From Balneola sp. (GTDB taxonomy: Bacteria > Bacteroidota > Rhodothermia > Balneolales > Balneolaceae), in assembly GCA_003712055.1 (NCBI GenBank), contig RHLJ01000002.1, forward strand, positions 62,001-126,000: a stretch of 64,000 nt of DNA, written 5' to 3'. The notes beneath the pieces are model-generated. The model searched no databases. It was not told where the DNA came from and saw nothing but the letters and a program-made list of their open reading frames with translations. Shown here piece by piece: positions 45,169 through 53,315 of this stretch; positions within the stretch are counted from its first letter, which is position 1, and every line of letters begins with the position of its first letter. Made by a program: the position numbers and the translations under genes.

Positions 45169-45176
45169 CAAAGATA
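45169..45176 (-). promoter_or_regulatory. Promoter -7 box for tlpA-sahH
   Basis: Minus-strand TATCTTTG 24 nt before the TlpA-like start codon. No clear -33 TTG is seen at the expected spacing. Confidence 0.4.
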
Positions 45177-45277
45177 AGGCATATTCCTCAGAAAAGTGTA
45201 ATTGGCATTGGTTAACGGGCTGATAATCTTCTTCTTTTAACAAGCTTTTTAAGGATGTCCTTTTTTAGAAGGAACCG

Positions 45278-45285
45278 TATCTTTG
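45278..45285 (+). promoter_or_regulatory. Promoter -7 box for lhgO, possibly leaderless
   Basis: TATCTTTG only 3 bp before ATG 45289, so the transcript would start at or inside the first codons if this box is used. Confidence 0.35.
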
Positions 45286-45288
45286 GCG

Positions 45289-46515
45289 ATGCAAAATTCT
45301 ACAGTGGCTAATACCATATACGACTTTACAATTGTGGGGGCTGGGATTGTAGGCTTATCTACTGCCTACAAATTATCATTATCATTTCCGGATGCTAAAA
45401 TCCTGGTATTAGAGAAAGAGCAAAAAGTGGCAGCTCATCAAACCGGTAAGAACTCAGGGGTTATTCATTCGGGTATTTACTATAAGCCAGGCAGCTATAA
45501 GGCCAGAAATTGCAAAGACGGACGCTACCAGCTGGTTGAGTTTTGTTCAGAACATGGTGTAGCCATGGACATTTGTGGAAAAGTAATTGTAGCTACCGAA
45601 GAAGAAGAGCTTCCACGTTTAGAAAAAATTTATGCACGTGGGGTGGAGAATGAGATCGAGGGCATCAAAAAAATTGATTCTCAGGAATTAGCTGAAATTG
45701 AACCTTACGTTTCAGGAGTAGCTGCTATCCAGGTACCTTGTGCTGGCATCGTTGACTTTGCCGGAATGTGTGCAAAAATGAAGGAGTTACTGGAAGCCAA
45801 TAAAGGAGAGGTAAAGTTTGGCCAACGTGTAGAGCGAATTATGCAAACAAATGGGGTAGCACAAGTTGTTACTTCAAAGGAAAGCTTCACGACCAAATAT
45901 GTGATCAATTGTGCAGGGTTATATTCCGATCGGGTTGCTAAGTCTGCTGGCGTTTCATCTCCTGTACAAATCGTCCCTTTTAAAGGGGAGTATTATGAAC
46001 TGAAAGAGGACGCCGAATATCTGGTAAACCATCTCATCTATCCGCTACCTAATCCTGAGTTTCCTTTTTTAGGGGTTCATTTTACCAGGATGGCACTTGG
46101 AGGTATTGAGTGTGGTCCAAATGCAGTATTTGTATTTAAAAGGGAAGGGTATGAGAAACTGGCATTTGACCTGGAAGAGGCTTTTGAATCGTTGACCTTT
46201 CCGGGTTTCTGGAAGATGGCATCCCGCCACTGGCAGATGGGCCTGGATGAATATAAGCGCTCTTTTTCAAAAGCGGCTTTTGTAAGAGGACTTCAGAAAC
46301 TAATTCCTTCTGTAAGGGAAGAGCATCTCAAAAATGCACCTCCTGGTGTACGTGCCATGGCGCTATTACCTAATGGGGAAATTCTTGATGATTTCCATTT
46401 CGAGGTTGCTCACAATCAAATTCACGTGCTTAATGCGCCAAGTCCTGCTGCTACTGCTGGGCTGGCCATTGGTGATGAAATTGTATCAAGGGCTAGTACA
46501 GAGTTCGGTTTATAA
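45289..46515 (+). CDS. lhgO: L-2-hydroxyglutarate oxidase
   Basis: FAD enzyme that oxidises L-2-hydroxyglutarate to 2-oxoglutarate, a repair step after promiscuous malate dehydrogenase activity. The ~408-residue sequence has FTIVGAGIVGLSTAYKL (FAD Rossmann), TGKNSGVIHSGIYYKPGSYKA near residue 50, and the C-terminal LNAPSPAATAGLAIGDEI. It belongs to the DAO superfamily. ATG 45289 is chosen; the in-frame TTG at 45283 lies inside the TATCTTTG box. The 3' end overlaps the converging universal stress gene by 6 bp. Confidence 0.93.
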   Translation: MQNSTVANTIYDFTIVGAGIVGLSTAYKLSLSFPDAKILVLEKEQKVAAHQTGKNSGVIHSGIYYKPGSYKARNCKDGRYQLVEFCSEHGVAMDICGKVIVATEEEELPRLEKIYARGVENEIEGIKKIDSQELAEIEPYVSGVAAIQVPCAGIVDFAGMCAKMKELLEANKGEVKFGQRVERIMQTNGVAQVVTSKESFTTKYVINCAGLYSDRVAKSAGVSSPVQIVPFKGEYYELKEDAEYLVNHLIYPLPNPEFPFLGVHFTRMALGGIECGPNAVFVFKREGYEKLAFDLEEAFESLTFPGFWKMASRHWQMGLDEYKRSFSKAAFVRGLQKLIPSVREEHLKNAPPGVRAMALLPNGEILDDFHFEVAHNQIHVLNAPSPAATAGLAIGDEIVSRASTEFGL

Positions 46516-47430
46516 CTCAAGAATAGCATCCCAAAGCTGCATATTCCTATCCTTGTTTTTAATAAGAATGAGCGGCAGGTACTGATCTCTGTCTATAAGT
46601 GCTTCTGTAGTACTTCCTAATACAAATGCGGAAAGGGTATTTCGTCCACGAGAGCCCATTACCACGGCATCAATCTGATTCGAAAAAGAAAAACGATTAA
46701 TCATATAAGGGATGCTGTCGTTCTTCTTTAGCTTGTAATGCATTTCGAAAGAGGAGGGATCGATATCATTTTCTTTAAGGAATAATGAAAGCTCCTGCTC
46801 AGCATTTTTTTGGAGTTCGTTAGCAAACTCATCATAGCTAAGCCCCGTTTTGAAATAACCGCTTGGCATTTTCATGATATGAAGGCCAACCACTCGCATA
46901 TCAGGTTGATCCTTAATTACATTGAGCGCAAACTTTAGTGACATATAACTATTTCTGGAAAAGTCGATGGGCACTAATAGAGAGCAAATATTTTCAGGTA
47001 TAGTTGGAGGAATAAGTGCTATTGAGCAAGTAATAGATCGAGCTATTTTTTGCAGGAATGTAATCTCAGAGTCGTGTAAATCACTACGGTTGATGACGAG
47101 CAAATCAATATCATGCTCCCTTACAAATTTACCAATGGTTTGAAGCTTCACTCCATCCGAGATTTGAATATCAATCGATGGAGCTTTTTGAATATTCTCG
47201 TATTGAGAGATTTTTTCTTGAATAGCTCCTTTTAACGATTCATCAACTGGAGCAATAAGCCCCGGATATTTTTCTACTAGTTTTTTAGGAACATCCAGGT
47301 TGTCGGTAACATGCAAAAAAGTAATCGACTCAAATGAAACCACGTTGCTCATGCGGTTAACATATTCACAAACCACATCATCGTGGTCATTTAGTTCCAT
47401 TAATACCAGTAAGTTCTTAATTGAGTACAT
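46510..47430 (-). CDS. Tandem universal stress protein
   Basis: A 306-residue protein with two USP-like domains. The N-terminal one (1-145) is degenerate: IKNLLVLMELNDHDDVVCEYVNRMS without a clear ATP loop. The C-terminal one (150-300) keeps LLVPIDFSRNSYMSLKFAL and VVMGSRGRNTLSAFVLGSTTEALIDR, the G-2X-G-9X-G(S/T) nucleotide-binding motif. It probably binds ATP in one half only. Role in stress survival is inferred from family. Confidence 0.9.
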   Translation of the reverse strand: MYSIKNLLVLMELNDHDDVVCEYVNRMSNVVSFESITFLHVTDNLDVPKKLVEKYPGLIAPVDESLKGAIQEKISQYENIQKAPSIDIQISDGVKLQTIGKFVREHDIDLLVINRSDLHDSEITFLQKIARSITCSIALIPPTIPENICSLLVPIDFSRNSYMSLKFALNVIKDQPDMRVVGLHIMKMPSGYFKTGLSYDEFANELQKNAEQELSLFLKENDIDPSSFEMHYKLKKNDSIPYMINRFSFSNQIDAVVMGSRGRNTLSAFVLGSTTEALIDRDQYLPLILIKNKDRNMQLWDAILEL

Positions 47431-47780
47431 AATTTTTTGAAATAGAATCGCGTGTTAGACGCTATAAAATAATTCGGAAGGATTAATAAGCAAGTGCTTA
47501 AAGTTAAGGGTATATCAAATGTTAAACACTTAAATGTTTCTCATGGAAAAGAGGCATTTAAAAGTCATCTGCCACGCTATTTATATCTATATGGCTCAAA
47601 TGTCGCAAAACTACACAAGTTTACCGGAATTTTACTACCGCTGACTCAGTTAGAATGGGTATCTATGTAATGTGTTATAAACCGATTTGTAACATGTGCA
47701 CACAATTAAAATCCTATTAAGAAATTGGATAGCTAATTCCGTTAGACTAAATTGATATCCCACAATACATTATTAGAATT
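47431..47780. other. Divergent intergenic region, no gene seen
   Basis: These 350 bp between the stress-protein gene (minus) and the cytochrome gene (plus) contain no convincing ORF, RNA or repeat. AT-rich stretches are likely promoters for both genes, but no consensus boxes stand out. Confidence 0.4.
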
Positions 47781-48446
47781 ATGAAGAGAAGCTACTATTT
47801 ATTACTTGTTTTGTTCCTTAGTTCATCTCCGCTATTGGCTCAAGTCGATTACGAAGAATCCATACAAACTATATTTACTGCTCAATGTAATAGCTGTCAT
47901 AATGTAGGACAGAACACATTTAACTCAAGTTCTTATACAGCTGTAATGGCCAGTACCAGTGCTGCTGATAAGTATAACCAGAGGCATGTAATCCCGGGTG
48001 ATGAAGATGGTAGCCCATTAGTTGATAAAATTGAGGCAAACCCGCAACATGGTGCTAGAATGCCCATAAATGGAGAATTAACTTCAGATCAAATCAACTT
48101 AATCAGACAATGGATTTCAGAAGGAGCAAATGAAGTAGCGACCAATTCAGAAGAAGAGATAGGTCTTCCTGACGAGTTTAAGCTGGTAGGAAATTTCCCG
48201 AACCCATTTAATCCGGGAACACAGATTGAATTCGATGTTCCTGTTTCTTCCCAGTACACCATATCTATTTATAGCGTACATGGACGTTTAATATCAGAAT
48301 TAGTAGGTACCGTATCGCCAGGGAGAGCACAGATCGCAGTAAATCTTTCCAATGCCCCAACAGGAATTTATTTATACAGGGTTACTGCATTGGCTAACGG
48401 TTCTTCTACCTTAATAGGAATCGGAAGAATGACACTGATTAAATAA
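47781..48446 (+). CDS. Exported single-haem cytochrome c with C-terminal sorting domain
   Basis: A 221-residue exported protein (signal peptide 1-20, SSPLLAQ). The haem site C36-NS-C39-H40 in TAQCNSCHNVG, with a distal methionine probably in GARMPINGELT and the typical IRQWISEGA end, resembles the planctomycete-type cytochrome domain. The last ~80 residues are a GNFPNPFNPGTQIEF sorting domain like that of the amylase, so it is exported across the outer membrane or held at the surface. It would place electron transfer outside the periplasm. A palindromic element follows its stop. Confidence 0.87.
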   Translation: MKRSYYLLLVLFLSSSPLLAQVDYEESIQTIFTAQCNSCHNVGQNTFNSSSYTAVMASTSAADKYNQRHVIPGDEDGSPLVDKIEANPQHGARMPINGELTSDQINLIRQWISEGANEVATNSEEEIGLPDEFKLVGNFPNPFNPGTQIEFDVPVSSQYTISIYSVHGRLISELVGTVSPGRAQIAVNLSNAPTGIYLYRVTALANGSSTLIGIGRMTLIK

Positions 48447-48459
48447 TTCCTCCTTTTTA

Positions 48460-48536
48460 GTCATCCTGAGCATACTTACGAAGGATCTGGTCGGGTAAAA
48501 TCCGTTGAGATTCTTCGGCAGTAGCCTCAGAATGAC
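48460..48536. repeat. 77-bp palindromic element, copy D
   Basis: GTCATCCTGAGCATACTTAC to CAGAATGAC. Its reverse complement is almost identical to the element at 58049-58125 over the whole 77 bp, with differences confined mostly to the centre. It lies between the cytochrome stop and the recN stop. Confidence 0.8.
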
Positions 48537-48546
48537 AAGTGAGTTT

Positions 48547-50253
48547 TTAATTCTTAAAGGTGCTTCTCTCAATAAGCTCACGAGCGCTATTTAGCGCTGA
48601 TTCGGAAATATCCGCACCACTCATTAAGCTGGCTACTTCGCGGATATGGTCTTCCTGCGAAAGTTTTATAATGGTTGAGGTGGTACGTTCTTCTCCTTCA
48701 CTCTTAGCTACTTTATAATGATGGTGTGCCTGGCTGGCAATTTGTGGTTGATGAGTGATAGCAACAATCTGACAAACATTCGATAACTTTCTCATCGATT
48801 GTCCCACTTTTTCAGAAATCTCGCCGCTGATTCCGGTATCGATTTCATCGAAAATCATAACAGGAAGGCTTTGCTCCTGAGCAAGAATAGTTTTTAGCGC
48901 CAGCATTACCCGGCTCACTTCTCCACCGGAAGCAATTTTAGCAAGTGGTTTAGGTTCTTCACCTTTATTGGTTGATATGAACATCCGAACTTCATCACAT
49001 CCGGTTTCCAGACAGTCAATTAGAGCCCCTTCAATTTCTACCCAACCTGAAGTGGAATGCAATAAATCTACTTTGATATCTAACGTTGAGTTAGGAATGC
49101 CGAGTGATGAGAGTTCCTGTTTAATCGAAGCCCCGAGCTTTTCAGCGACCTGTACTCGTTGTTGATGGAGCCTCAAGGCCGAATCAGCCAATTTGAGCGA
49201 TTGTTCAGCAATGTTCAGTTCCAGCTTTTCGATTTCAAGATCGAAATTATCGGCAATAGAAAGTTCATGCTGGATTTCATTCAGGTAGCTGATTAAACCT
49301 GGAATATCCCGTTGGTATTTCTTTTGAAGTCGGTTTAGCTCTGCTTGTCGATGACGGAGTTCTTCTAACCTAAGGGGATTGAATTCGATATTGTTTCGGT
49401 ATCTCTCAGCAAATTGAACGGCTTCATTTATACTCACCCGTGCTGCATTTATTTCTTCCAGATAGCTTTCGAACTCGGGCTCAATTCGGGTAAGGTCTTC
49501 AAGGTTCAGTTTAAGATGGTTTAATACCTGCAGAATATTGGATTCATCACTTTCCGCTAATTCAGAAATAGCCGCCGCTTTTTGATCCAGTACCTCGGCA
49601 TTATCCAGAAGGTTCATCTCATTAGAAAGATCTTCTTCCTCATCTGGTGAAAGTCGGGCTTCTTCCAACTCTTTAACTTGGAAACGATAGAGCTCCGTTT
49701 TCTCCTGAAGATCGTCTTCCCTTTTCTTGAGGGATGAAAGCTCTTGCTTTAGCAGCTTCATTTTTTCAAAATCGGATTGGTAGTTCTCTAAATAAGGAGC
49801 TATATCTCCAAAGCTATCAACCATACCCAAATGATGTTCTTCTTTAAGCAGGAGTTGATGATCATATTGACCATGTAAATCCACAAGAAGGTCTCCTGCT
49901 TCCTTAAGTAGCTTAATACTAACCGGAGTATCATTTATAAAAGCCCGACTCCCGGTTTCCCGAATCTCCCTTCTCAATATTTGATAGACCCTGAATTCAA
50001 TTTCATGGGCATCCAGAAGGTGTTTGAGAGCAATATTATCGCCTGATTTGATCGTAGCTTCTACAATAGCTTTTGGAGCACCTCTTCGTATGACATCAGT
50101 ATCAGCGCGCTCACCAAGAATCATATTTAGCGCCCCGATGATAATCGATTTTCCTGCGCCAGTCTGACCAGTTAAAATATTCAATCCCTCTCCAAGCGAG
50201 ATCTCAAGCTCGTCGATGAGTGCAAAGTCTTTGATGTACAATGATTGGATCAT
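48547..50253 (-). CDS. recN: DNA repair protein RecN
   Basis: SMC-like ATPase for double-strand-break repair. The 568-residue length is normal. The N-terminal half has the Walker A site LTGQTGAGKSIIIGAL (the Glu of the usual TGETGAGKS is Gln), long coiled coil at about 150-380, and the C-terminal half the signature ASGGEVSRVMLALK and Walker B MIFDEIDTGISG. The 5' end is separated by only ~10 bp from the inverted repeat of the four-helix-bundle cassette upstream. Confidence 0.95.
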   Translation of the reverse strand: MIQSLYIKDFALIDELEISLGEGLNILTGQTGAGKSIIIGALNMILGERADTDVIRRGAPKAIVEATIKSGDNIALKHLLDAHEIEFRVYQILRREIRETGSRAFINDTPVSIKLLKEAGDLLVDLHGQYDHQLLLKEEHHLGMVDSFGDIAPYLENYQSDFEKMKLLKQELSSLKKREDDLQEKTELYRFQVKELEEARLSPDEEEDLSNEMNLLDNAEVLDQKAAAISELAESDESNILQVLNHLKLNLEDLTRIEPEFESYLEEINAARVSINEAVQFAERYRNNIEFNPLRLEELRHRQAELNRLQKKYQRDIPGLISYLNEIQHELSIADNFDLEIEKLELNIAEQSLKLADSALRLHQQRVQVAEKLGASIKQELSSLGIPNSTLDIKVDLLHSTSGWVEIEGALIDCLETGCDEVRMFISTNKGEEPKPLAKIASGGEVSRVMLALKTILAQEQSLPVMIFDEIDTGISGEISEKVGQSMRKLSNVCQIVAITHQPQIASQAHHHYKVAKSEGEERTTSTIIKLSQEDHIREVASLMSGADISESALNSARELIERSTFKN

Positions 50254-50259
50254 TGGTTA

Positions 50260-50679
50260 GAAATTAGGAATTAGGAATTTTGAATTAATAATCCTTCTCA
50301 CGAGTAGTTTTGATTATTGAAGTAAGGATGTTAATGATTTGTTCGATATCATATAAATAAGAATTCACATCACTTTCGGTTATGGTACTATGCTTAAGGA
50401 GTCGTAGCCAATATCTGGTTTCTCGAGCTTCTTTTAAGGATATGGATAGCTTATGTGCAAAATCTTTTCTTGAGTAACCGGCAATTGCCTCCTCAATATT
50501 GGCTCCAATACTTGTGCTGCTTCTTAGTAACTGTTTGGAAAGTACATATTCTCGTTCATCTTGTAGTTTCTTACAGAGTTCAATGATCTGTAATGCGAAT
50601 TGAAAACTTTTCTTTTGTATTAGGTTATCTTTGGGCATTATTGGAGCAATTCATAATTCAAAATTTCTAATTCCTAATT
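50260..50679. mobile_element. Four-helix-bundle (S23/IVP) cassette bounded by inverted terminal repeats
   Basis: AATTAGGAATTAGGAATT-type sequence at 50262-50287 and its inverted copy at 50654-50679 (26 bp, one mismatch; shared core AATTAGGAATTAG-AATTTTGAATTA) bracket one small gene. TTAG occurs just outside each end and may be a short target duplication. Together this looks like a non-autonomous mobile cassette set between recN and rluD. No transposase is present. Confidence 0.6.
50285..50638 (-). CDS. Four-helix-bundle protein (S23/23S rRNA intervening-sequence protein family)
   Basis: A 117-residue all-helical protein of the S23/IVP family (same fold as Avd of diversity-generating retroelements). 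Signatures are SFQFALQIIELCKKLQDEREYVLSKQLLRSSTSIGANIEEAIAG (only the SIGANIEEA core quoted matters) and SISLKEARETRYWLRLL. Members occur free-standing in many Bacteroidota, often flanked by AATTAGG-type repeats. Here the gene lies inside a bounded cassette. No reverse transcriptase or template repeat is near, so a DGR is not indicated. Function is unknown. Confidence 0.88.
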   Translation of the reverse strand: MPKDNLIQKKSFQFALQIIELCKKLQDEREYVLSKQLLRSSTSIGANIEEAIAGYSRKDFAHKLSISLKEARETRYWLRLLKHSTITESDVNSYLYDIEQIINILTSIIKTTREKDY

Positions 50680-50715
50680 GTTAGAGACAATAGAAATCAA
50701 TTCCTTACAAAAGTT

Positions 50716-51717
50716 TTGAGCGAAGAGAAAAAGACCATTTATAATTTCAAAGTACCGGCAGGACAGCAGGAATCGATTCGGTTGGATGCCTACATCACCA
50801 GCTTTGTAGAAAACGCAACGCGAAATAAAGTTCAAAAAGCCATTAAGGATGGATATGTATCCGTGAATGGAAAGCAGGAGAAGGCTTCTTATAAAATGCT
50901 TCCAGGAGATGAAATCTATATTGAGTTGCCTATTGCTCCACCACCCGAAGCCAAAGCCGAAGAAATTGAATTAGATCTTGTATTCGAAGATGATGACCTG
51001 ATTGTAGTGAATAAAGAAGCAGGCATGGTTGTTCATCCGGCTTATGGAAACTGGACAGGCACCCTTGTGAACGGGCTAATGCATCATGTAGAAGAATTGG
51101 GAGGAGAGGAAGAAGAGGAGAACCTACGACCAGGAATTGTACACCGCCTGGATAAAGATACCAGCGGCTTATTAGTCGTAGCCAAAAATGATGAAACACT
51201 TGCCACTCTTTCGGCCAAGTTTGCTGAAAAGGATATAGAGCGCACTTACTGGGCTATTGTATGGGGAACACCTTCAGAGGAAGGAACTATTGAAGGAGAT
51301 ATTGGGCGTTCCAAACACGACCGAAAATTAATGACGGTTCTTCCGTCAGGAAGAGGAAAGCATGCCGTAACTCATTATAAAGTGCTGGAATACTTTGACT
51401 ATCTCAGCCTGATTGAAGTGAAGCTGGAAACAGGGAGGACCCATCAAATTCGGGTGCATTGTGCACATATTGGGCATCATGTTTTCGGAGATCCCACCTA
51501 TGGAGGTACTTCTGTCCGATATGGCCCAAATACTGGTCAGCGGAAAGTGATGTTCCATAAACTCATTACTGGTTTAGGTCGGCAAGCTCTTCACGCCAAA
51601 ACACTAGGTTTTGATCACCCAAGAACAGGGGAGATGGTTCAGTTTGATTCAGAGCTCCCGGAAGATTTCCAACATGTTTTGGATACGTTGAGGGAGAAGT
51701 GTAAGGCGGAGTACTAG
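50716..51717 (+). CDS. rluD: 23S rRNA pseudouridine synthase RluD family
   Basis: Isomerises uridine to pseudouridine in 23S rRNA helix 69. The 333-residue protein has an N-terminal S4 RNA-binding domain (to about residue 80, ATRNKVQKAIKDGYVSVNG) and the catalytic domain with PGIVHRLDKDTSGLLVVAKN (catalytic Asp in RLDKD), TGRTHQIRVHCAHIGHHVFGD and RQALHAKTLGF. The likely start is TTG 50716, since no ATG occurs before the S4 domain. The AATTAGG repeat of the cassette ends only 36 bp upstream, so the insertion may have changed this gene's leader. Confidence 0.94.
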   Translation: MSEEKKTIYNFKVPAGQQESIRLDAYITSFVENATRNKVQKAIKDGYVSVNGKQEKASYKMLPGDEIYIELPIAPPPEAKAEEIELDLVFEDDDLIVVNKEAGMVVHPAYGNWTGTLVNGLMHHVEELGGEEEEENLRPGIVHRLDKDTSGLLVVAKNDETLATLSAKFAEKDIERTYWAIVWGTPSEEGTIEGDIGRSKHDRKLMTVLPSGRGKHAVTHYKVLEYFDYLSLIEVKLETGRTHQIRVHCAHIGHHVFGDPTYGGTSVRYGPNTGQRKVMFHKLITGLGRQALHAKTLGFDHPRTGEMVQFDSELPEDFQHVLDTLREKCKAEY

Positions 51718-51787
51718 GAATATTCTACTTATTAATTAATTCTAGCTAATACCTCCTTTTACAGTGATTTAATTCTCAAATGAAATC

Positions 51788-51922
51788 TGACCCAGTCCTC
51801 AATCCCCTCCGGCGGAGGGGAGGCTGTTTTCCAAAGTTCTAATTTAAAGGTAGAGTTGTTTTTTACAGCTACAAACTAAATAAACAAGTTCCCCTCTTGG
51901 GAGGGGAAAGGGGTGGGTTAAG
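51788..51922. repeat. G/C-rich repeat with two hairpins
   Basis: GACCCAGTCCTCAATCCCCTCC with CCCTCCGGCGGAGGG at the left and CCCCTCTTGGGAGGGG with AAAGGGGTGGGTTAA at the right; the outer parts are inverted (ACCCA.../...TGGGT) and each half has its own hairpin. It sits in the 258-bp rluD-ydeI gap. The GGGGAGGGG type of repeat is frequent between genes in Bacteroidota genomes. Confidence 0.6.
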
Positions 51923-51975
51923 TTCTAATATAGATGTAGTTCTTTTTTTAATTACAGTATCGAAGCCCTTGTATT

Positions 51976-52638
51976 CTATCCGGTGGTATTTCTATAATCA
52001 CTTTTTATTCTTGAATGGTATTTATCGTGCATGCCTTCTCCGTTCAGGATATTCGGTACAAACTTCTCAATTCTGGCTACCCGCGTTTTTGACTGTTTAG
52101 GTTGGGAAAAGTGAATGATATAGCCACGTTGCCGCCCGGGAGTTAATGACTCAAAGGCATTCTTAAACATAGGGTCTTCATCCATCTTAGATTGAAGCTC
52201 TTCAGGGATAGGCTCCGGGTTTTGTTTGAACTCTACTTGTAAACCTTTCTTTTCTATCTCAATGGCTTGCTGTATGTATTCCTTTAAAAAATGCTCCACC
52301 TCAATGATTTGATCTACACTGGTGAACTTTATATATCGGGCAGATTGGGAATTTGGACCGGGTTTGGTGAGCAGGTTATGGGGGTCTTCGAGTAGAACTC
52401 CTTTAAAGAAACTTATAACGGCTGCATCCTTAAGTGCGCTCACCATCAATACATTCTTATGATCTACAGTATAACAAGGGGCTCCCCACTTTAGCTCCTC
52501 GTTAAGTCCACATTCAAGCACAATCATCCGAAGGGTTTTCAACTCCTCCTGCCAGTCATTTACCTTGCAATCCGGAGTACCTCCATATTCGCATCGCATG
52601 CAGCCATCAACGAGGTATTTGTCGATTTGAGGGTTCAT
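51976..52638 (-). CDS. YdeI/OmpD-associated family protein
   Basis: A 220-residue cytoplasmic protein with the YdeI/DUF1801-type fold: the N-terminal LRMIVLECGLNEELKWGAPCYTVDHKNVLMVSALKDAAVISFFKGVLL, then FTSVDQIIEVEHFLKEYI and the C-terminal LTPGRQRGYIIHFSQPKQSKTRVARIEKF (bacteriocin-protection-like segment). ATG 52638 is chosen over 52650. The role is not established. Confidence 0.83.
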   Translation of the reverse strand: MNPQIDKYLVDGCMRCEYGGTPDCKVNDWQEELKTLRMIVLECGLNEELKWGAPCYTVDHKNVLMVSALKDAAVISFFKGVLLEDPHNLLTKPGPNSQSARYIKFTSVDQIIEVEHFLKEYIQQAIEIEKKGLQVEFKQNPEPIPEELQSKMDEDPMFKNAFESLTPGRQRGYIIHFSQPKQSKTRVARIEKFVPNILNGEGMHDKYHSRIKSDYRNTTG

Positions 52639-52714
52639 ATTTAGAATCAACTATTTTACACAACGTAATTCGTTAGTTCTAAAAATCAAAAAGGAGACTA
52701 TAAAGCCTGGTCTT

Positions 52715-53206
52715 TTACTGACTACTCCGATGATTATAACTCAACACCTCACTAATTTTCCATGCCTCATTTTCTAATACCCAAACATGGGTAAAATCAG
52801 CCGTGCTGGTATAAATGTCTTCCTTTCCCTCTTCCCTTAGATAGAAGTGATGCACTCCTTTTTGAATGGCTGCATATAATACCCCATTATTATAAAGAGG
52901 ATAGGCCACTAAGCTATTAGCTTCTAATTTGCGAATGGGCTTTTGTCCCTGACCAGCACAAATGTATTTCTCGGTATTATTAAGGAAAATGCTTTTATCC
53001 TGGAAGCCGCTTTGATCATGAAAAAACTTCAGATCGTCACTAATAGTCTTGTCAAGGTAAGTGATATCACACTGGTTAAAAGCTTTCTCAAAGAATACAC
53101 TGTCTTGTACCTGAAGGGTTTTAAATAACTCCGATTGTACATTTAATTGAGCCTTTAATGCGGTTGGGGTGGCAACAAAGAATAAAAAGAAGAATAGTCT
53201 GTACAT
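52715..53206 (-). CDS. Exported NTF2-like (DUF4440) protein
   Basis: A 163-residue exported protein: signal peptide 1-19 (FFFVATPTALKAQL), then an NTF2-like domain (VFFEKAFNQCDITYLDKTISDDLKFFHDQSG, DFTHVWVLENEAWKISEVLSYNH). Similar in family to the gene at 32341 but diverged. Role unknown. It stands alone between the YdeI gene and the nuclease-like gene. Confidence 0.78.
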   Translation of the reverse strand: MYRLFFFLFFVATPTALKAQLNVQSELFKTLQVQDSVFFEKAFNQCDITYLDKTISDDLKFFHDQSGFQDKSIFLNNTEKYICAGQGQKPIRKLEANSLVAYPLYNNGVLYAAIQKGVHHFYLREEGKEDIYTSTADFTHVWVLENEAWKISEVLSYNHRSSQ

Positions 53207-53315
53207 GGCTTTTGAAGTGAGTTTTAAATCAGATTCCCTTACCAGTTATAACATCAGATGTTGCGAATTGGTTTTAACTCTTCCTATCCATTATTCACTT
53301 TACAATCCGCTGTGC

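Noticed and set aside
50285-50638. Diversity-generating retroelement (Avd homologue)
   Set aside because: The S23 fold is shared with Avd, but there is no reverse transcriptase, template repeat or variable repeat in the neighbourhood.
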